Shown: in pieces, positions 33,943 to 42,795 of the stretch | How positions within the stretch are numbered: the stretch's first letter is position 1 | Layout: each line of letters begins with the position of its first letter | Assembly (NCBI GenBank): GCA_039029535.1 | Contig: JBCCFW010000028.1 | Location: 1 to 56,797 of the forward strand | Reading direction: 5' to 3' | Origin: JBCCFW01 sp039029535 | GTDB taxonomy: Bacteria; Acidobacteriota; JBCCFW01 | DNA length: 56,797 nt | Notes under the pieces: model-generated | Databases searched by the model: none | What the model saw: the letters and a program-made list of their open reading frames with translations, nothing else | What the model was told of the DNA's origin: nothing | Program-made: the position numbers and the translations under genes

Positions 33943-34503
33943 ATGGCATCGGAGAGCATGACCAACGCCGAGGTCGTCACCGGAGCGCTCCGCGAGCACG
34001 GAGCGGCTCTCCGAGCCTTCGTTCGTGCCCGCGTGCGTCCAGAGGACGTCGACGATGCCTGCCAGGTCGCGGCCGTGAGAGCCATCGAGAAGGCCGGCTC
34101 ACTCGAGGACCGCTCCCGCGTCCTTGCCTGGCTGTACCGCCTGCACCGCAATGTCGTGACCGATGTCACGCGCAGTCAAGCCAGCCGTCGCCGCGTCTTC
34201 GATGCGGCGGCCGAGGTGCCGGACCGAGCGGCGCCGGAACCGGCGGACTCGTGTCGCTGCAGCGTGAGCCAGAGCCAGCAGGTCAGCACCGGGCACGCCG
34301 CGATCCTCCAGCTCGTCGATGTCGGCGGGAGCACGTTGAGAGACGCCGCTCGCACTCTCGGGATCTCGGTGAACAACGCCACGGTGCGCTTGCACCGCGC
34401 CCGCCGAGCTCTCAAGAAGAGAATGCTCGAGCATTGCGGCGTGGAGAGCCTGAGTGACTGCCTCGGCTGCCGCTGCGGGTGGGATGGGTGTTGTCCCACC
34501 TGA
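33943..34503 (+). CDS. CorE-like (ECF44-type) metal-responsive sigma factor
   Basis: A 186-residue ECF sigma factor. Sigma-2 lies at ~20-88 and sigma-4 at ~118-162 (LRDAARTLGISVNNATVRLHRARRALKKR). The linker has C104-R-C106 and the tail has C165, C173, C176, C178, C183 and C184 (HCGVESLSDCLGCRC). This pattern matches the C-x-C plus cysteine-rich tail of CorE from Myxococcus xanthus, in which the tail binds copper and switches the factor on without an anti-sigma factor. One tail cysteine of that family is Glu here, so the metal may differ. TAGAAC ends 6 bases before the ATG. It probably drives the metallothionein promoter. Confidence 0.85.
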   Translation: MASESMTNAEVVTGALREHGAALRAFVRARVRPEDVDDACQVAAVRAIEKAGSLEDRSRVLAWLYRLHRNVVTDVTRSQASRRRVFDAAAEVPDRAAPEPADSCRCSVSQSQQVSTGHAAILQLVDVGGSTLRDAARTLGISVNNATVRLHRARRALKKRMLEHCGVESLSDCLGCRCGWDGCCPT

Positions 34504-34610
34504 TTCGGGTGCCTGCTTTCTCGATGCCCGATCGCTGGTCTCTCACTTCGTTACCCACCGCTTACCGATCGTTCCGCCAGTAGCTCGTACGATGGAGTCG
34601 AGAGGACTCC

Positions 34611-36887
34611 ATGGGACGTGACGACGACTGGCACTCCGGCCGGACATCCAAGACGGGTTTCTGGAGAATGTCGGCTCACCTGCTCGTGAAGCCGATCACC
34701 TCGGTCGGCCTCGCGCTGTCGCTGAGCCTGGCCCCGACCACGCTGGCACGAGAGCGCCAAGAGCACGGCCGGCTGTGGACCTTCGAGAATCCACCCCTCG
34801 CCCATCTCGAAGAGAAGCACGGCTTCCGGCCGGACCAGGAGTGGATGAGCGCTCTTCGGCTCGGCTCGCTACGCCTCGGAGGAGAGGACGTCTCCTCCCT
34901 CATCGGCTCGGCATCGTTCGTCTCGCCCAAGGGCTTGATCATGACGAGCAGCCGTTGCGTGCTCGATGCCGTCGCGCTGACTCTCGACGCGGTCGGTCCG
35001 ATTCGAAAGGGCGATCCCCCCAGCCTCATCAAGACCGGCTTCGTCGCCGGGACGCCGAAGCAAGAGATGCGGCTCCGCTCGGGCCATGACGAGTGGCTGA
35101 CCGCCGCTCAGCTCGTCACGATCTCGAACGTCACCGACAAGATCAACAGGGGTGTCTTGCCGGACGACGACGAGGCCCAGGCCAAGACGAAGCGCGAGGC
35201 CAACGAACGGGCGATCCTCGACGTGGTCCGGAAGACTCATCCCAAGCTCGTTCCGCAGGTGGTGAGCTTCCATCAGGGCGCCGTATTCCAGCTCTACCGA
35301 TACAAGACCTACGACGATGTTCGACTCGTGATCCTTCCGCACGTGCAGGTTGCCCGCTTCGGCGGCGACCCGGATGGCGTCGCCCAACCGCACCTCGGCT
35401 TCGATTTCGCCTTCCTACGCGCCTACGAAGACGGCAAGCCCGCGAACACGTCGAGCCAGTACTTCGAGTGGAAGGCGGGTGGTGCGAGGAAGAGCGAGCT
35501 CGTGTTCGTGTCCGGCAACCCCAGCACGACGAAGCGGCTGCTCACGAAGGCGCAGCTCGAGCTCGAGCGGGATGTCAGGCTTCCTCTCGAGATCGAGTGG
35601 CTCACGAACCGGTCGCGCATCTTCGGGGAAGTGCTCGGCGACCCGAGGCGCAACCTTTCCTCCGCATGGTTCTCGGCCTGGTCTCGAACCCTGACGCATG
35701 CTCTCGAGTTGGAGAGCGGGCTGAAGGCGGCCTGTCACCGGCTGCAAGGACTCAGCGACGCAGTCTTGATGGCACGGAAGACCACGGCGGAAGAGACGTT
35801 CCAGGGCCTCGTGATGGCAGACCAAGAGCTCGCCGAGACCCATGGCGATCTCCGGGACCAGCTCGCCGGTGTCGCCCGGGAGCGGCGGCAGCACGAAGTC
35901 CGGGCGCACTTCCAGTTGACCGGCAACCTCGCCCTGCTCAACGCGGCGCTCACCATCGTGCAGGCGTGCGATCCCGCCGAGACCGAGGAACGCCGCAAGC
36001 AGCTCAAGAGGGAGATGGAGGACTGGAGATCTGGTGGCGGAATCCCCAACGGCCTCGCCACGGCCCTCTTCGTGGACCACGTCACTCGTGCCCGTGGTTG
36101 GCTACCCGAGGACGATCCCTACTTCTCCAAGGTGCTCGGCGGCAGGAGCGCGCAGGACTTCCTGAAGGCCGTCCACGAGACCACGGACGACGGCAAGCTC
36201 CGCACTCTCGTTCAGGACGCGGATCGAAGCAGAGCCCTCGTCGACTCTGGCTGGAAGGCGATCCGAGCCAGCGAGGATCCGGTGATCGTCGCCGCGCGGG
36301 AGCTCGTCGTCCTGATGCGGGCGAACGAGAAGCTCGGCGCCGAGCTGGACGCCAGGGAGAGTGCCCTGAGCGCCGAGCTCGGTCGCGTGCTGCTCGCGCA
36401 TCACGGCACGACCATGGGCTCTGATGGAACGACGACACCCCGATTCTCCGACGGTGTCGTTCTGGGAGCCCCTGGAAGCAGCACGACCTTCCATGATCTC
36501 TACGCGCGCAACACCGAGCTCGATGGCGAGCGCGTCTTCAAGCTCCCGAAGCTCTGGACCGACCGGAAGGCCAAGATCGACATGACGAAGCCCGTCACCT
36601 TCCTCAGCACGAACGACATCGCCATCGACGGCATGGCCCTCGAAGCGAATCACTTGGGTGGATGGAGCTCGCAGCACGCTGGCGGTAGCTCCGGCAGCGT
36701 CGTCGTCAACGAGGATCTCGAAGTAGTCGGACTGGTCATCGGCGGGACCGCCGACGCATTCCACGGCGAGCTCGTGTTCCGGGACGACCTGCCCCGCTCC
36801 GTCTCGTTGCACGTGGACGCCATCATGGAAGCCTTGATGAAGGTCTACGATGCCCACCACGTCGCCAGAGAACTGACAGGCAAGTAG
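34611..36887 (+). CDS. S46-family peptidase homologue lacking the catalytic histidine
   Basis: A 758-residue protein related to dipeptidyl-peptidases DPP7/DPP11 (S46). The family N-terminus is clear: GRLWTFENPPLAHLEEKHGF and EWMSALRLGSLRL. In active members, FVSPKGLIMT is followed by NHHC with the catalytic His; here residues 112-116 are TSSRC, so the His is replaced by Arg-115. The Asp site (GFDFAFLRAY) and the Ser site (GGSSGSVVVN) remain, the latter after a ~17-residue insertion. The protein is therefore likely a pseudopeptidase or uses a changed mechanism. A signal peptide covers about residues 20-47. TACGAT (34588-34593) and GAGAGG precede ATG 34611. Confidence 0.8.
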   Translation: MGRDDDWHSGRTSKTGFWRMSAHLLVKPITSVGLALSLSLAPTTLARERQEHGRLWTFENPPLAHLEEKHGFRPDQEWMSALRLGSLRLGGEDVSSLIGSASFVSPKGLIMTSSRCVLDAVALTLDAVGPIRKGDPPSLIKTGFVAGTPKQEMRLRSGHDEWLTAAQLVTISNVTDKINRGVLPDDDEAQAKTKREANERAILDVVRKTHPKLVPQVVSFHQGAVFQLYRYKTYDDVRLVILPHVQVARFGGDPDGVAQPHLGFDFAFLRAYEDGKPANTSSQYFEWKAGGARKSELVFVSGNPSTTKRLLTKAQLELERDVRLPLEIEWLTNRSRIFGEVLGDPRRNLSSAWFSAWSRTLTHALELESGLKAACHRLQGLSDAVLMARKTTAEETFQGLVMADQELAETHGDLRDQLAGVARERRQHEVRAHFQLTGNLALLNAALTIVQACDPAETEERRKQLKREMEDWRSGGGIPNGLATALFVDHVTRARGWLPEDDPYFSKVLGGRSAQDFLKAVHETTDDGKLRTLVQDADRSRALVDSGWKAIRASEDPVIVAARELVVLMRANEKLGAELDARESALSAELGRVLLAHHGTTMGSDGTTTPRFSDGVVLGAPGSSTTFHDLYARNTELDGERVFKLPKLWTDRKAKIDMTKPVTFLSTNDIAIDGMALEANHLGGWSSQHAGGSSGSVVVNEDLEVVGLVIGGTADAFHGELVFRDDLPRSVSLHVDAIMEALMKVYDAHHVARELTGK

Positions 36888-36924
36888 ACTGCTCCTCCAT
36901 CAGCAAGTCGAGCGGAGACCTCCG

Positions 36925-37851
36925 ATGGACAGCCAGATCCTCGAGGCCATCGGAAACACGCCCGTCGTGAGGCTTCAGCGCTTGCCTCCGCCCGGCTCGG
37001 GAGCAGTCTTCGTCAAGCTCGAGGGAGGCAACCCGACCGGCTCCTACAAGGACCGCGCCGCGCTGGCCATGGTCGCCGGAGCCGAGGCCGACGGGCTCCT
37101 CCAGCCCTCGACGAGACTGCTCGAATGCACGGGTGGGAGCACCGGCACGTCGCTCGCCTTCGTCTGTGCCGCGATGCAGGTCCCGGTGACCATCATCTCG
37201 TCGAACGCTTACGCGCAGGGCAAGCTCCAATCGATGACGGCACTCGGAGCCGAGCTCTTGATCGAGCCGAGCGAGAGCGGGCGAGTCACTCCGGATCTCT
37301 GGCCGAGGATGCGGAAGCGAGCAGCGGACCTCGTCGAGAAGGGCACCCACCACTGGGTCGATCAGTTCAACAACCCTCACGCCCCCGGCGGCTACACCGC
37401 GATGGGCGTGGAGCTGGTGCAGCAGGTCGACCGTCCGATCGATGCCTTCTGCGGGTGCGTCGGCACTGCGGGGATGATCATGGGCGTGGGCAGCGTCGTT
37501 CGTGAACGCCATCCAGAGGTCCGCGTGGTCGCGCTGGAGCCCGACTCGTCACCGGTGCTGTCCGGCGGTGCACCGGGATCCCACGGGATCGATGGAACGG
37601 CCGCCGGCTTCGTGCCGCCACTGTTCGACAGGAGCGTAGTGACGGACGTGATGGCTCTACCAGAGAGCGCAGCACGAGGCATGGCACGACGCCTCGCGCG
37701 AGAGGAGGGCCTGTTCGCAGGCACCTCGACTGGGATGAACGTCCTGGCCGCGTTGCAGCTTGCGAAGGACCTCGGTACGGACTCGACGGTGGTAACCGTC
37801 GCCTGCGACACCGGCTTCAAGTACCTGCAAGAGGACCTGTTCTCGACCTGA
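36925..37851 (+). CDS. Cysteine-synthase-like PLP enzyme
   Basis: A 308-residue fold-type II PLP enzyme. IGNTPVVRLQRL opens the domain, NPTGSYKDR carries the PLP Lys-42, ECTGGSTGTSLA is the substrate/anion loop, and GTSTGMN comes near the end. Family members make cysteine from O-acetylserine plus sulfide, or related cystathionine/diamino-acid products; GSYKDR instead of GSxKDR with Val or Phe leaves the exact substrate open. No regulatory CBS domain. It lies 37 bases after the S46 gene. A decayed second copy is found at 40940-41177. Confidence 0.9.
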   Translation: MDSQILEAIGNTPVVRLQRLPPPGSGAVFVKLEGGNPTGSYKDRAALAMVAGAEADGLLQPSTRLLECTGGSTGTSLAFVCAAMQVPVTIISSNAYAQGKLQSMTALGAELLIEPSESGRVTPDLWPRMRKRAADLVEKGTHHWVDQFNNPHAPGGYTAMGVELVQQVDRPIDAFCGCVGTAGMIMGVGSVVRERHPEVRVVALEPDSSPVLSGGAPGSHGIDGTAAGFVPPLFDRSVVTDVMALPESAARGMARRLAREEGLFAGTSTGMNVLAALQLAKDLGTDSTVVTVACDTGFKYLQEDLFST

Positions 37852-38021
37852 TCGGCCCGCGGCGATGCGCCCAGTCGGTGGCGACTTCGCGAGGCCGGTG
37901 AGCCGCCTGCCAGTCCTCACGGCCGCCCCCCGACCAGACCGACGGCACGAAGCCCAGGATGGCGTCTGGTGTAGCCTCTGCTTCTTCCGTCGATCCCACC
38001 TGCGCTCCGTGGAGTCCTGAC

Positions 38022-40397
38022 ATGCGTCGGCCCCAGCTCCTCCTCCTCGCTCTCTCGGTCTTCGTGGCTCGTCACGCAACGGCCCAAGACTTCTCGCACG
38101 ATCGCTTTCGGCAGCTCGACGAGCTCCTGCCCACGCCGAACGTCTATCGCACGGCGTCGGGGGCACCGGGTCACCAGTACTGGCAGCAGCAGGCCGACCA
38201 CGACATCGAAGTGGAGATCGACGACGAGAACCAGCGCATCATCGGCACCGAGAAGATCACGTACACGAACAACTCTCCAGACACGCTGCGCTATCTGTGG
38301 GTGCAGTTGGAGAACAACATCTTCTCGCCGAAGAGCAACGGCGCCCTGGCCTCCATCGCTCCATCGTTCAGCGAGGACAAGCTGCCTTTCCGCACGATGT
38401 CGCGCCTGGTCGCGGCGCGCGACTTTGACGGCTCCGTCCACGTCACGCGGATTGCGAGCTCGACCGGCAAGCCGCTCCCACATCGCATCGTCGACACGAT
38501 GATGCGCATCGACTTGCCGACCCCACTGGCTCCCGGCCAGCGCATCAGCTTCCACATCGACTGGAACTACGACATCAACGACGCGACCACGGTGCGTGCG
38601 CGGACCGGCTACGAGTACTTCGAAGACGACGGCAACTACATCTACGAGCTGGCTCACTGGTTCCCGCGCATGGCCTCCTACACCGACTACGCGGGCTGGC
38701 AGAACAAGTCCTTCATCGGGAGTGGCGAGTTCACGCTCGAGTTCGGCGACTACGACGTGGCCATCACCGTGCCTGCCGATCACGTCGTGGCGGCGACCGG
38801 AGTGCTCCAGAACCCGGACGAGGTTCTCGAACAGAGCTGGAGACGACGCTTGCGCGAAGCGGAGTCGGCCGACGAACTGGTGTTCATCGTCACCCCCGAG
38901 GAAGCCGAAGCCAACGAGAAATCACGCAGCACCGAGAAGAAGACCTGGCGCTTCCATGCCGAGAACGTGCGGGACTTCGCCTTCGCCAGCTCTCGCAAGT
39001 TCATCTGGGATGCCTGGCTGCACGACATGAACGGTCACCGCGTGTGGGCCATGTCGGCCTACCCAAAGGAAGCCGAACCGCTCTGGAGCAAGTACTCGAC
39101 TCACGCCATCATCCACACGCTCGACGTCTACTCGCGCTACACGTTCCGCTACCCCTACCCGGTCGCCTGGTCGGTGAACGGCCCGGTCGGCGGGATGGAG
39201 TACCCGATGATTTGCTTCAACGGGCCTCGCACGGAAGACGACGGAACGTATACGGACCAGAGCACGAGCAGCAAGGACGGCAAGTACTGGAACCGGAGCA
39301 AGTACGGCCTCATCTCCGTGATCATCCACGAGGTGGGCCACAACTACTTCCCGATGATCGTCAACTCCGACGAGCGCCAGTGGACGTGGATGGACGAGGG
39401 CCTGAACACGTTCCTGCAATCACTGGCAGAACAGGAATGGGAGGAGGGTTACCCCTCACGTCGCGGCGAGCCCAAGGACATCGTCGAGTACATGACCAGC
39501 GAGAATCAGGTCCCGATCATGACGAACTCGGAGTCCGTGATTCAGTTCGGGAGCAACGCCTACGGCAAGCCAGCCACGGCGCTGAACGTCCTGCGCTCGA
39601 CAGTCATGGGCGAGGAGCTCTTCGACGAAGCCTTCCGGGAGTTCGCTCGCCGCTGGCAGTTCAAGCGTCCGGAGCCTGCCGACTTCTTCCGAACCATGGA
39701 GGATGCCTCTGCGGTCGACCTGGACTGGTTCTGGCGGGGCTGGTTCTACACCACGGATCACGTCGACATCGCGGTGACGGGCGTGCGGCTCCATACCGTG
39801 AACACCGAAGACCCCGACATCGAGAAGCCGCGCCAAGAGAGCGAGAGAGAAGAGGAGCCCACGACACGACGTGAGTCCTGGCATGCCTCCGCCGCGAAGC
39901 GCGTCGACAGGTATCCGGAGCTGAAGGACTTCTACAACGAGTTCGACGAGCTCGACGTCACGCCTCAGGACCGAGAGAAGTTCGAGGAGCTCATGGCCAA
40001 GCTCGAGGACGACGAGGCTGCACTGCTCGGCAACACGCTCAACTTCTACGTGATCGACTTCGAGAACCTCGGTGGTCTGGTCATGCCACTGATCCTCGAC
40101 GTGACGTACGACGGCACCGACACGGAGCGCGTGAGGATCCCCGCCGAGATCTGGCGCCGCGACGCTCGACGAACGAGCAAGCTCTTCATGACGGACCGTG
40201 AGATCACCGCCGTCGCCCTGGATCCTCAGTTGGAGACCGCGGACTCCGACCGCAACAACAACCACTGGCCGGCCAAGGCCGTACCGAGTCGATTCAAGCT
40301 CTTCAAGGAAGAGAAAAAGAAGAACGCCATGCAGCTCGCAGCGGAGGCAGAGGCCGAAGCCAGCACGAGCGCGACGACCTCGAAGGACGAAAGATGA
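38022..40397 (+). CDS. Secreted M1-family metallopeptidase
   Basis: A 791-residue secreted zinc aminopeptidase-like protein. Signal peptide 1-22 (LLLLALSVFVARHATAQ). The N-terminal beta domain (~30-260) leads to the exopeptidase-type motif GGMEYPM (a variant of GxMEN) and the zinc site HEVGH at 436-440 with Glu-459, spaced as in HExxH-18-E. The C-terminal third is acidic/basic and ends in a low-complexity Ala/Glu tail. GGAG lies 8 bases before ATG 38022. The DUF6702 gene overlaps its stop by 4 bases (ATGA), a pairing seen in other bacteria, which suggests a shared periplasmic role. Peptide trimming is likely; the substrate is unknown. Confidence 0.9.
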   Translation: MRRPQLLLLALSVFVARHATAQDFSHDRFRQLDELLPTPNVYRTASGAPGHQYWQQQADHDIEVEIDDENQRIIGTEKITYTNNSPDTLRYLWVQLENNIFSPKSNGALASIAPSFSEDKLPFRTMSRLVAARDFDGSVHVTRIASSTGKPLPHRIVDTMMRIDLPTPLAPGQRISFHIDWNYDINDATTVRARTGYEYFEDDGNYIYELAHWFPRMASYTDYAGWQNKSFIGSGEFTLEFGDYDVAITVPADHVVAATGVLQNPDEVLEQSWRRRLREAESADELVFIVTPEEAEANEKSRSTEKKTWRFHAENVRDFAFASSRKFIWDAWLHDMNGHRVWAMSAYPKEAEPLWSKYSTHAIIHTLDVYSRYTFRYPYPVAWSVNGPVGGMEYPMICFNGPRTEDDGTYTDQSTSSKDGKYWNRSKYGLISVIIHEVGHNYFPMIVNSDERQWTWMDEGLNTFLQSLAEQEWEEGYPSRRGEPKDIVEYMTSENQVPIMTNSESVIQFGSNAYGKPATALNVLRSTVMGEELFDEAFREFARRWQFKRPEPADFFRTMEDASAVDLDWFWRGWFYTTDHVDIAVTGVRLHTVNTEDPDIEKPRQESEREEEPTTRRESWHASAAKRVDRYPELKDFYNEFDELDVTPQDREKFEELMAKLEDDEAALLGNTLNFYVIDFENLGGLVMPLILDVTYDGTDTERVRIPAEIWRRDARRTSKLFMTDREITAVALDPQLETADSDRNNNHWPAKAVPSRFKLFKEEKKKNAMQLAAEAEAEASTSATTSKDER

Positions 40398-40927
40398 AGA
40401 GCCTCCGCTGGAGCGTCGTCCTGCTCGGGCTGTCGGCCATGTCGGCCGAGGCTCACCGATTCCATGCCTCCTTCGCAGAGGCCGAGCACGACGCCGAGCG
40501 CCGCAGCCTCGAGGTGGCGCTGCGTGTCGAGGACCACGATCTCGAGGACGCACTCCGCTTGCGCCACGGCCGCGAGTACGAGCTCACCGCAGGGCCGGTG
40601 GGGGAGCGCATGGCTCGCGCCTACGTGGAGGAGCACTTCATCCTCGCGCGGCCGGGGGGCCAGCCACTCGAGCTGGAGTGGGTGGGCTGGGACTGGTCTC
40701 GCGGGAGCACCTGGCTCTACTTCGAGTATCCGTTGTCCGGTGACCCCGGCGACTTGCACCTGACCAACACGCTCTTTCTCGAGCTGTCGCGAGAGCAAGT
40801 CAACACGGTGAACGTCCGCGTCGGCAAGGCACTCCACACGCTCACCTTCCTGGCGCGCTCCACCCGGCACCACCTCGGACTGCCGCAGGCTTCAGCGAGC
40901 TCTGGGCCGGCTTCAGGGCGTCGCTGA
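40394..40927 (+). CDS. DUF6702-family secreted protein
   Basis: A 177-residue secreted protein; signal peptide 1-20 (LLGLSAMSAEA). It begins HRFHASFAEAEHDAERRSLEVALRV, followed by DHDLEDALR, which matches DUF6702 (HxFHxSxxEhxYn ... EhxhRhFxDDhExAL). DUF6702 proteins are thought to be periplasmic and typically stand next to M1 peptidases. ATG overlaps the upstream stop. No enzyme motif seen. Confidence 0.75.
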   Translation: MKSLRWSVVLLGLSAMSAEAHRFHASFAEAEHDAERRSLEVALRVEDHDLEDALRLRHGREYELTAGPVGERMARAYVEEHFILARPGGQPLELEWVGWDWSRGSTWLYFEYPLSGDPGDLHLTNTLFLELSREQVNTVNVRVGKALHTLTFLARSTRHHLGLPQASASSGPASGRR

Positions 40928-40939
40928 ACGATCGCACTC

Positions 40940-41177
40940 GTGACACGGAGCTCGTCGAGAGAGCCCCCTCCACCAGCCGATGCGCTCTCTTCGTGAAGGA
41001 CCGAGGCCGCGACACCACCGGGGCACGGCGGCTCTCGTCGCAGACGGCCCTCGCCACTGGGTCGATCCGCTCAACGACCTACACGCTCCCGGCGGCTGGA
41101 CTGGGATGCGTGCGGAGCTGCTTCGGCAAGTGGACAGTGACGGGGCGAGTTGGCTCTACCAGGGAGCGCAGCACGAC
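40940..41177 (+). pseudogene. Eroded paralogue of the cysteine-synthase-like gene
   Basis: Three short blocks appear in the same order as in the intact gene 36925-37851, with internal deletions and a frame change. Block 1 (about 40940-41020) reads CALFVKDRGRDTTGA against GAVFVKLEGGNPTGS, a weak match. Block 2 (41052-41135) reads RHWVDPLNDLHAPGG and ELLRQVD against HHWVDQFNNPHAPGG and ELVQQVD, a strong match. Block 3 (about 41135-41177) has DNA nearly identical to 37638-37679, including GGCTCTACCAG. No functional frame remains. Confidence 0.75.
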
Positions 41178-41197
41178 GACGGAACCTTCGATGCCGC

Positions 41198-41512
41198 TCA
41201 GGGCATCTTCATCGCCAAGACATCAGCTGGATTGATCTCGGGTTCTCCGGCCAGCAGCTCGGCGTTCTCCGAGAGCGCTGCAACGATCGCCCCTTCCGCG
41301 TGTTCATCACGAGACACGCGATCCGGGAAGGCGTCGAAGATCCAGAAGGTGTCTGCATCGCTCCGCACGGCGAACCAGACGATCGTTCCGGGCTCCTGAT
41401 TGGCGAGCTCCACCGCGCCGGTCAGCAGCGCGCCGAGCTCCTCGGCACGACCGGGAGCGGCGACGATCTTCGCGACGAAGGCAATGGGGAGAGAAGGGCT
41501 GGACGCTGACAT
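41198..41512 (-). CDS. ABM-domain (antibiotic biosynthesis monooxygenase-like) protein
   Basis: A 104-residue protein of the ABM/quinol monooxygenase family with a dimeric ferredoxin-like fold: IAFVAKIVAAPGRAEELGAL, then LANQEPGTIVWFAVRS, FWIFDAFPDRVSRDEHAEG. Family members oxidise polyphenols or act as stress-linked monooxygenases without cofactors. AAGGAGA lies 6 bases before ATG 41512. Divergent from a GlxA-type regulator, which probably controls it. Confidence 0.88.
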   Translation of the reverse strand: MSASSPSLPIAFVAKIVAAPGRAEELGALLTGAVELANQEPGTIVWFAVRSDADTFWIFDAFPDRVSRDEHAEGAIVAALSENAELLAGEPEINPADVLAMKMP

Positions 41513-41592
41513 GTCGGTCTCCTTGGTTTCTGTCCGGGAGCACTCCCGGGCTGACGACCCACATCGTGCGCTTCCGACCGCTCGCGAACCAG

Positions 41593-41627
41593 TGGCGCAT
41601 GCGACAGCTTTGCTACCATTTGCGCCA
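41593..41627. promoter_or_regulatory. Inverted repeat over GlxA-type gene start
   Basis: TGGCGCA (41593-41599) and TGCGCCA (41621-41627) are exact inverted repeats, 21 bases apart; the second half-site touches the ATG of the regulator. TACCAT at 41614-41619 ends 7 bases before ATG 41627. This could be a self-operator that also controls the divergent monooxygenase. Confidence 0.45.
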
Positions 41628-42559
41628 TGAGATTTGGCCTGGCTGTCAGCAGTGGGAGCTTCGGATCCGGCGTGGCCGCGATGCTCGACATCTTCAGCGT
41701 CGCCGACGCCGTTCGAGCCGACGTCGACGAGACCATTCCGCCGATCGAGGCTCAGGTCGCAGGAACGAGCAGCATCGTCCCGCTGACCAGCGGCATGCAG
41801 CTCCCGGCATCGCGCGGCTTCCATGAGCTGGCCGACTTCGACGTCGTCATCGTGCCAGCGCTCGGGTCGCTGACGGGCCCGGACACGCGCGCGCGTCTCG
41901 ACAGCGAGGAAGGACGCGCCGTCATCGAGGTCGTGCGTGAGCTCGACACCTCGACCGTCCGGCTCGGGGCCGCCTGCACCGGGGTCTTTGCACTGGCCGA
42001 ATCGGGGCACCTCGATGGACGTCGCGCGACGACGTCGTGGTTCCTCGGTGCCGAGTTTCGCCGCCGGTATCCCGACGTCGATGTCGATCTCGACCAGATG
42101 GTCGTCACCGATGGTCCGATCCTCACGGCCGGCGCCGCCTTCGCACACGTCGACCTGGCCTTGAGCATCTTGCGAATGGTGAGCAGCGACCTCGCCCGTC
42201 ACGTCGGCCAGTTGCTCGTCATCGACGAACGACCGTCACAGGCCGTCTTCATGGCACACGAGCACGTGCAGCACGATGACGCGGTCGTCATCGAATTCGA
42301 GCGCCACGTGCGTGCCGCTCTCGCGAAGCCCTTTGAGATCGGAACCGCGGCCGCAGCGATCGGGACGAGCCGCCGGACGCTCGAGCGACGGGTCCGCGAG
42401 GTCTTGGGGCTCTCACCGCTGGGCTTCGTTCAGCGCCTGCGGCTCGAACGCGCCCGTCACTTGAAAGCCACGACGGACCAGTCGTTGGAGGAGATCGCAC
42501 CGCGGGTCGGCTACGCGAACGTCGAGTCGCTGCGCGCCCTGATGCGTCGACATCGGTGA
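41627..42559 (+). CDS. GlxA-family AraC-type regulator (DJ-1/PfpI + HTH)
   Basis: A 310-residue regulator with the same layout as the one at 25231-26178. The DJ-1/PfpI domain (1-190) has the Cys elbow GAACTGVFALAESG and GAAFAHVDLALSIL. The AraC HTH (~215-310) is IGTAAAAIGTSRRTLERRV and LEEIAPRVGYANVESLRAL. Divergent from the ABM-domain gene 114 bases away. Ligand unknown. Confidence 0.92.
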   Translation: MRFGLAVSSGSFGSGVAAMLDIFSVADAVRADVDETIPPIEAQVAGTSSIVPLTSGMQLPASRGFHELADFDVVIVPALGSLTGPDTRARLDSEEGRAVIEVVRELDTSTVRLGAACTGVFALAESGHLDGRRATTSWFLGAEFRRRYPDVDVDLDQMVVTDGPILTAGAAFAHVDLALSILRMVSSDLARHVGQLLVIDERPSQAVFMAHEHVQHDDAVVIEFERHVRAALAKPFEIGTAAAAIGTSRRTLERRVREVLGLSPLGFVQRLRLERARHLKATTDQSLEEIAPRVGYANVESLRALMRRHR

Positions 42560-42795
42560 CGGGGTACCAATCCTCTCCAGACGGCTCGCCTTGCGGAATC
42601 AGGCAGGCCGATGTCCCCTCGCGCCGCAGGTCGACACGGCTTCGGAGCGTCGCTGAACAGGCGCCAGGATCCCGTGCTGGTGAGGATGTCCGGACGTGAC
42701 TTCGCGCTGAGCTCATCGCGCCCCGTGTCCGACCCCGAGTGGTGCCAGCCACGCATCGACGTGGGAAGCGCGAGCGTCTGAGCATGGAGCCACAT
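42560..42795. other. Intergenic, no supported gene
   Basis: Part of a 424-base gap (42560-42983) between the GlxA-type regulator and the TSP3 protein. Short ORFs occur on both strands without a family match or ribosome site; they may be remains of a lost gene. The promoter region starts at about 42796. Confidence 0.4.
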
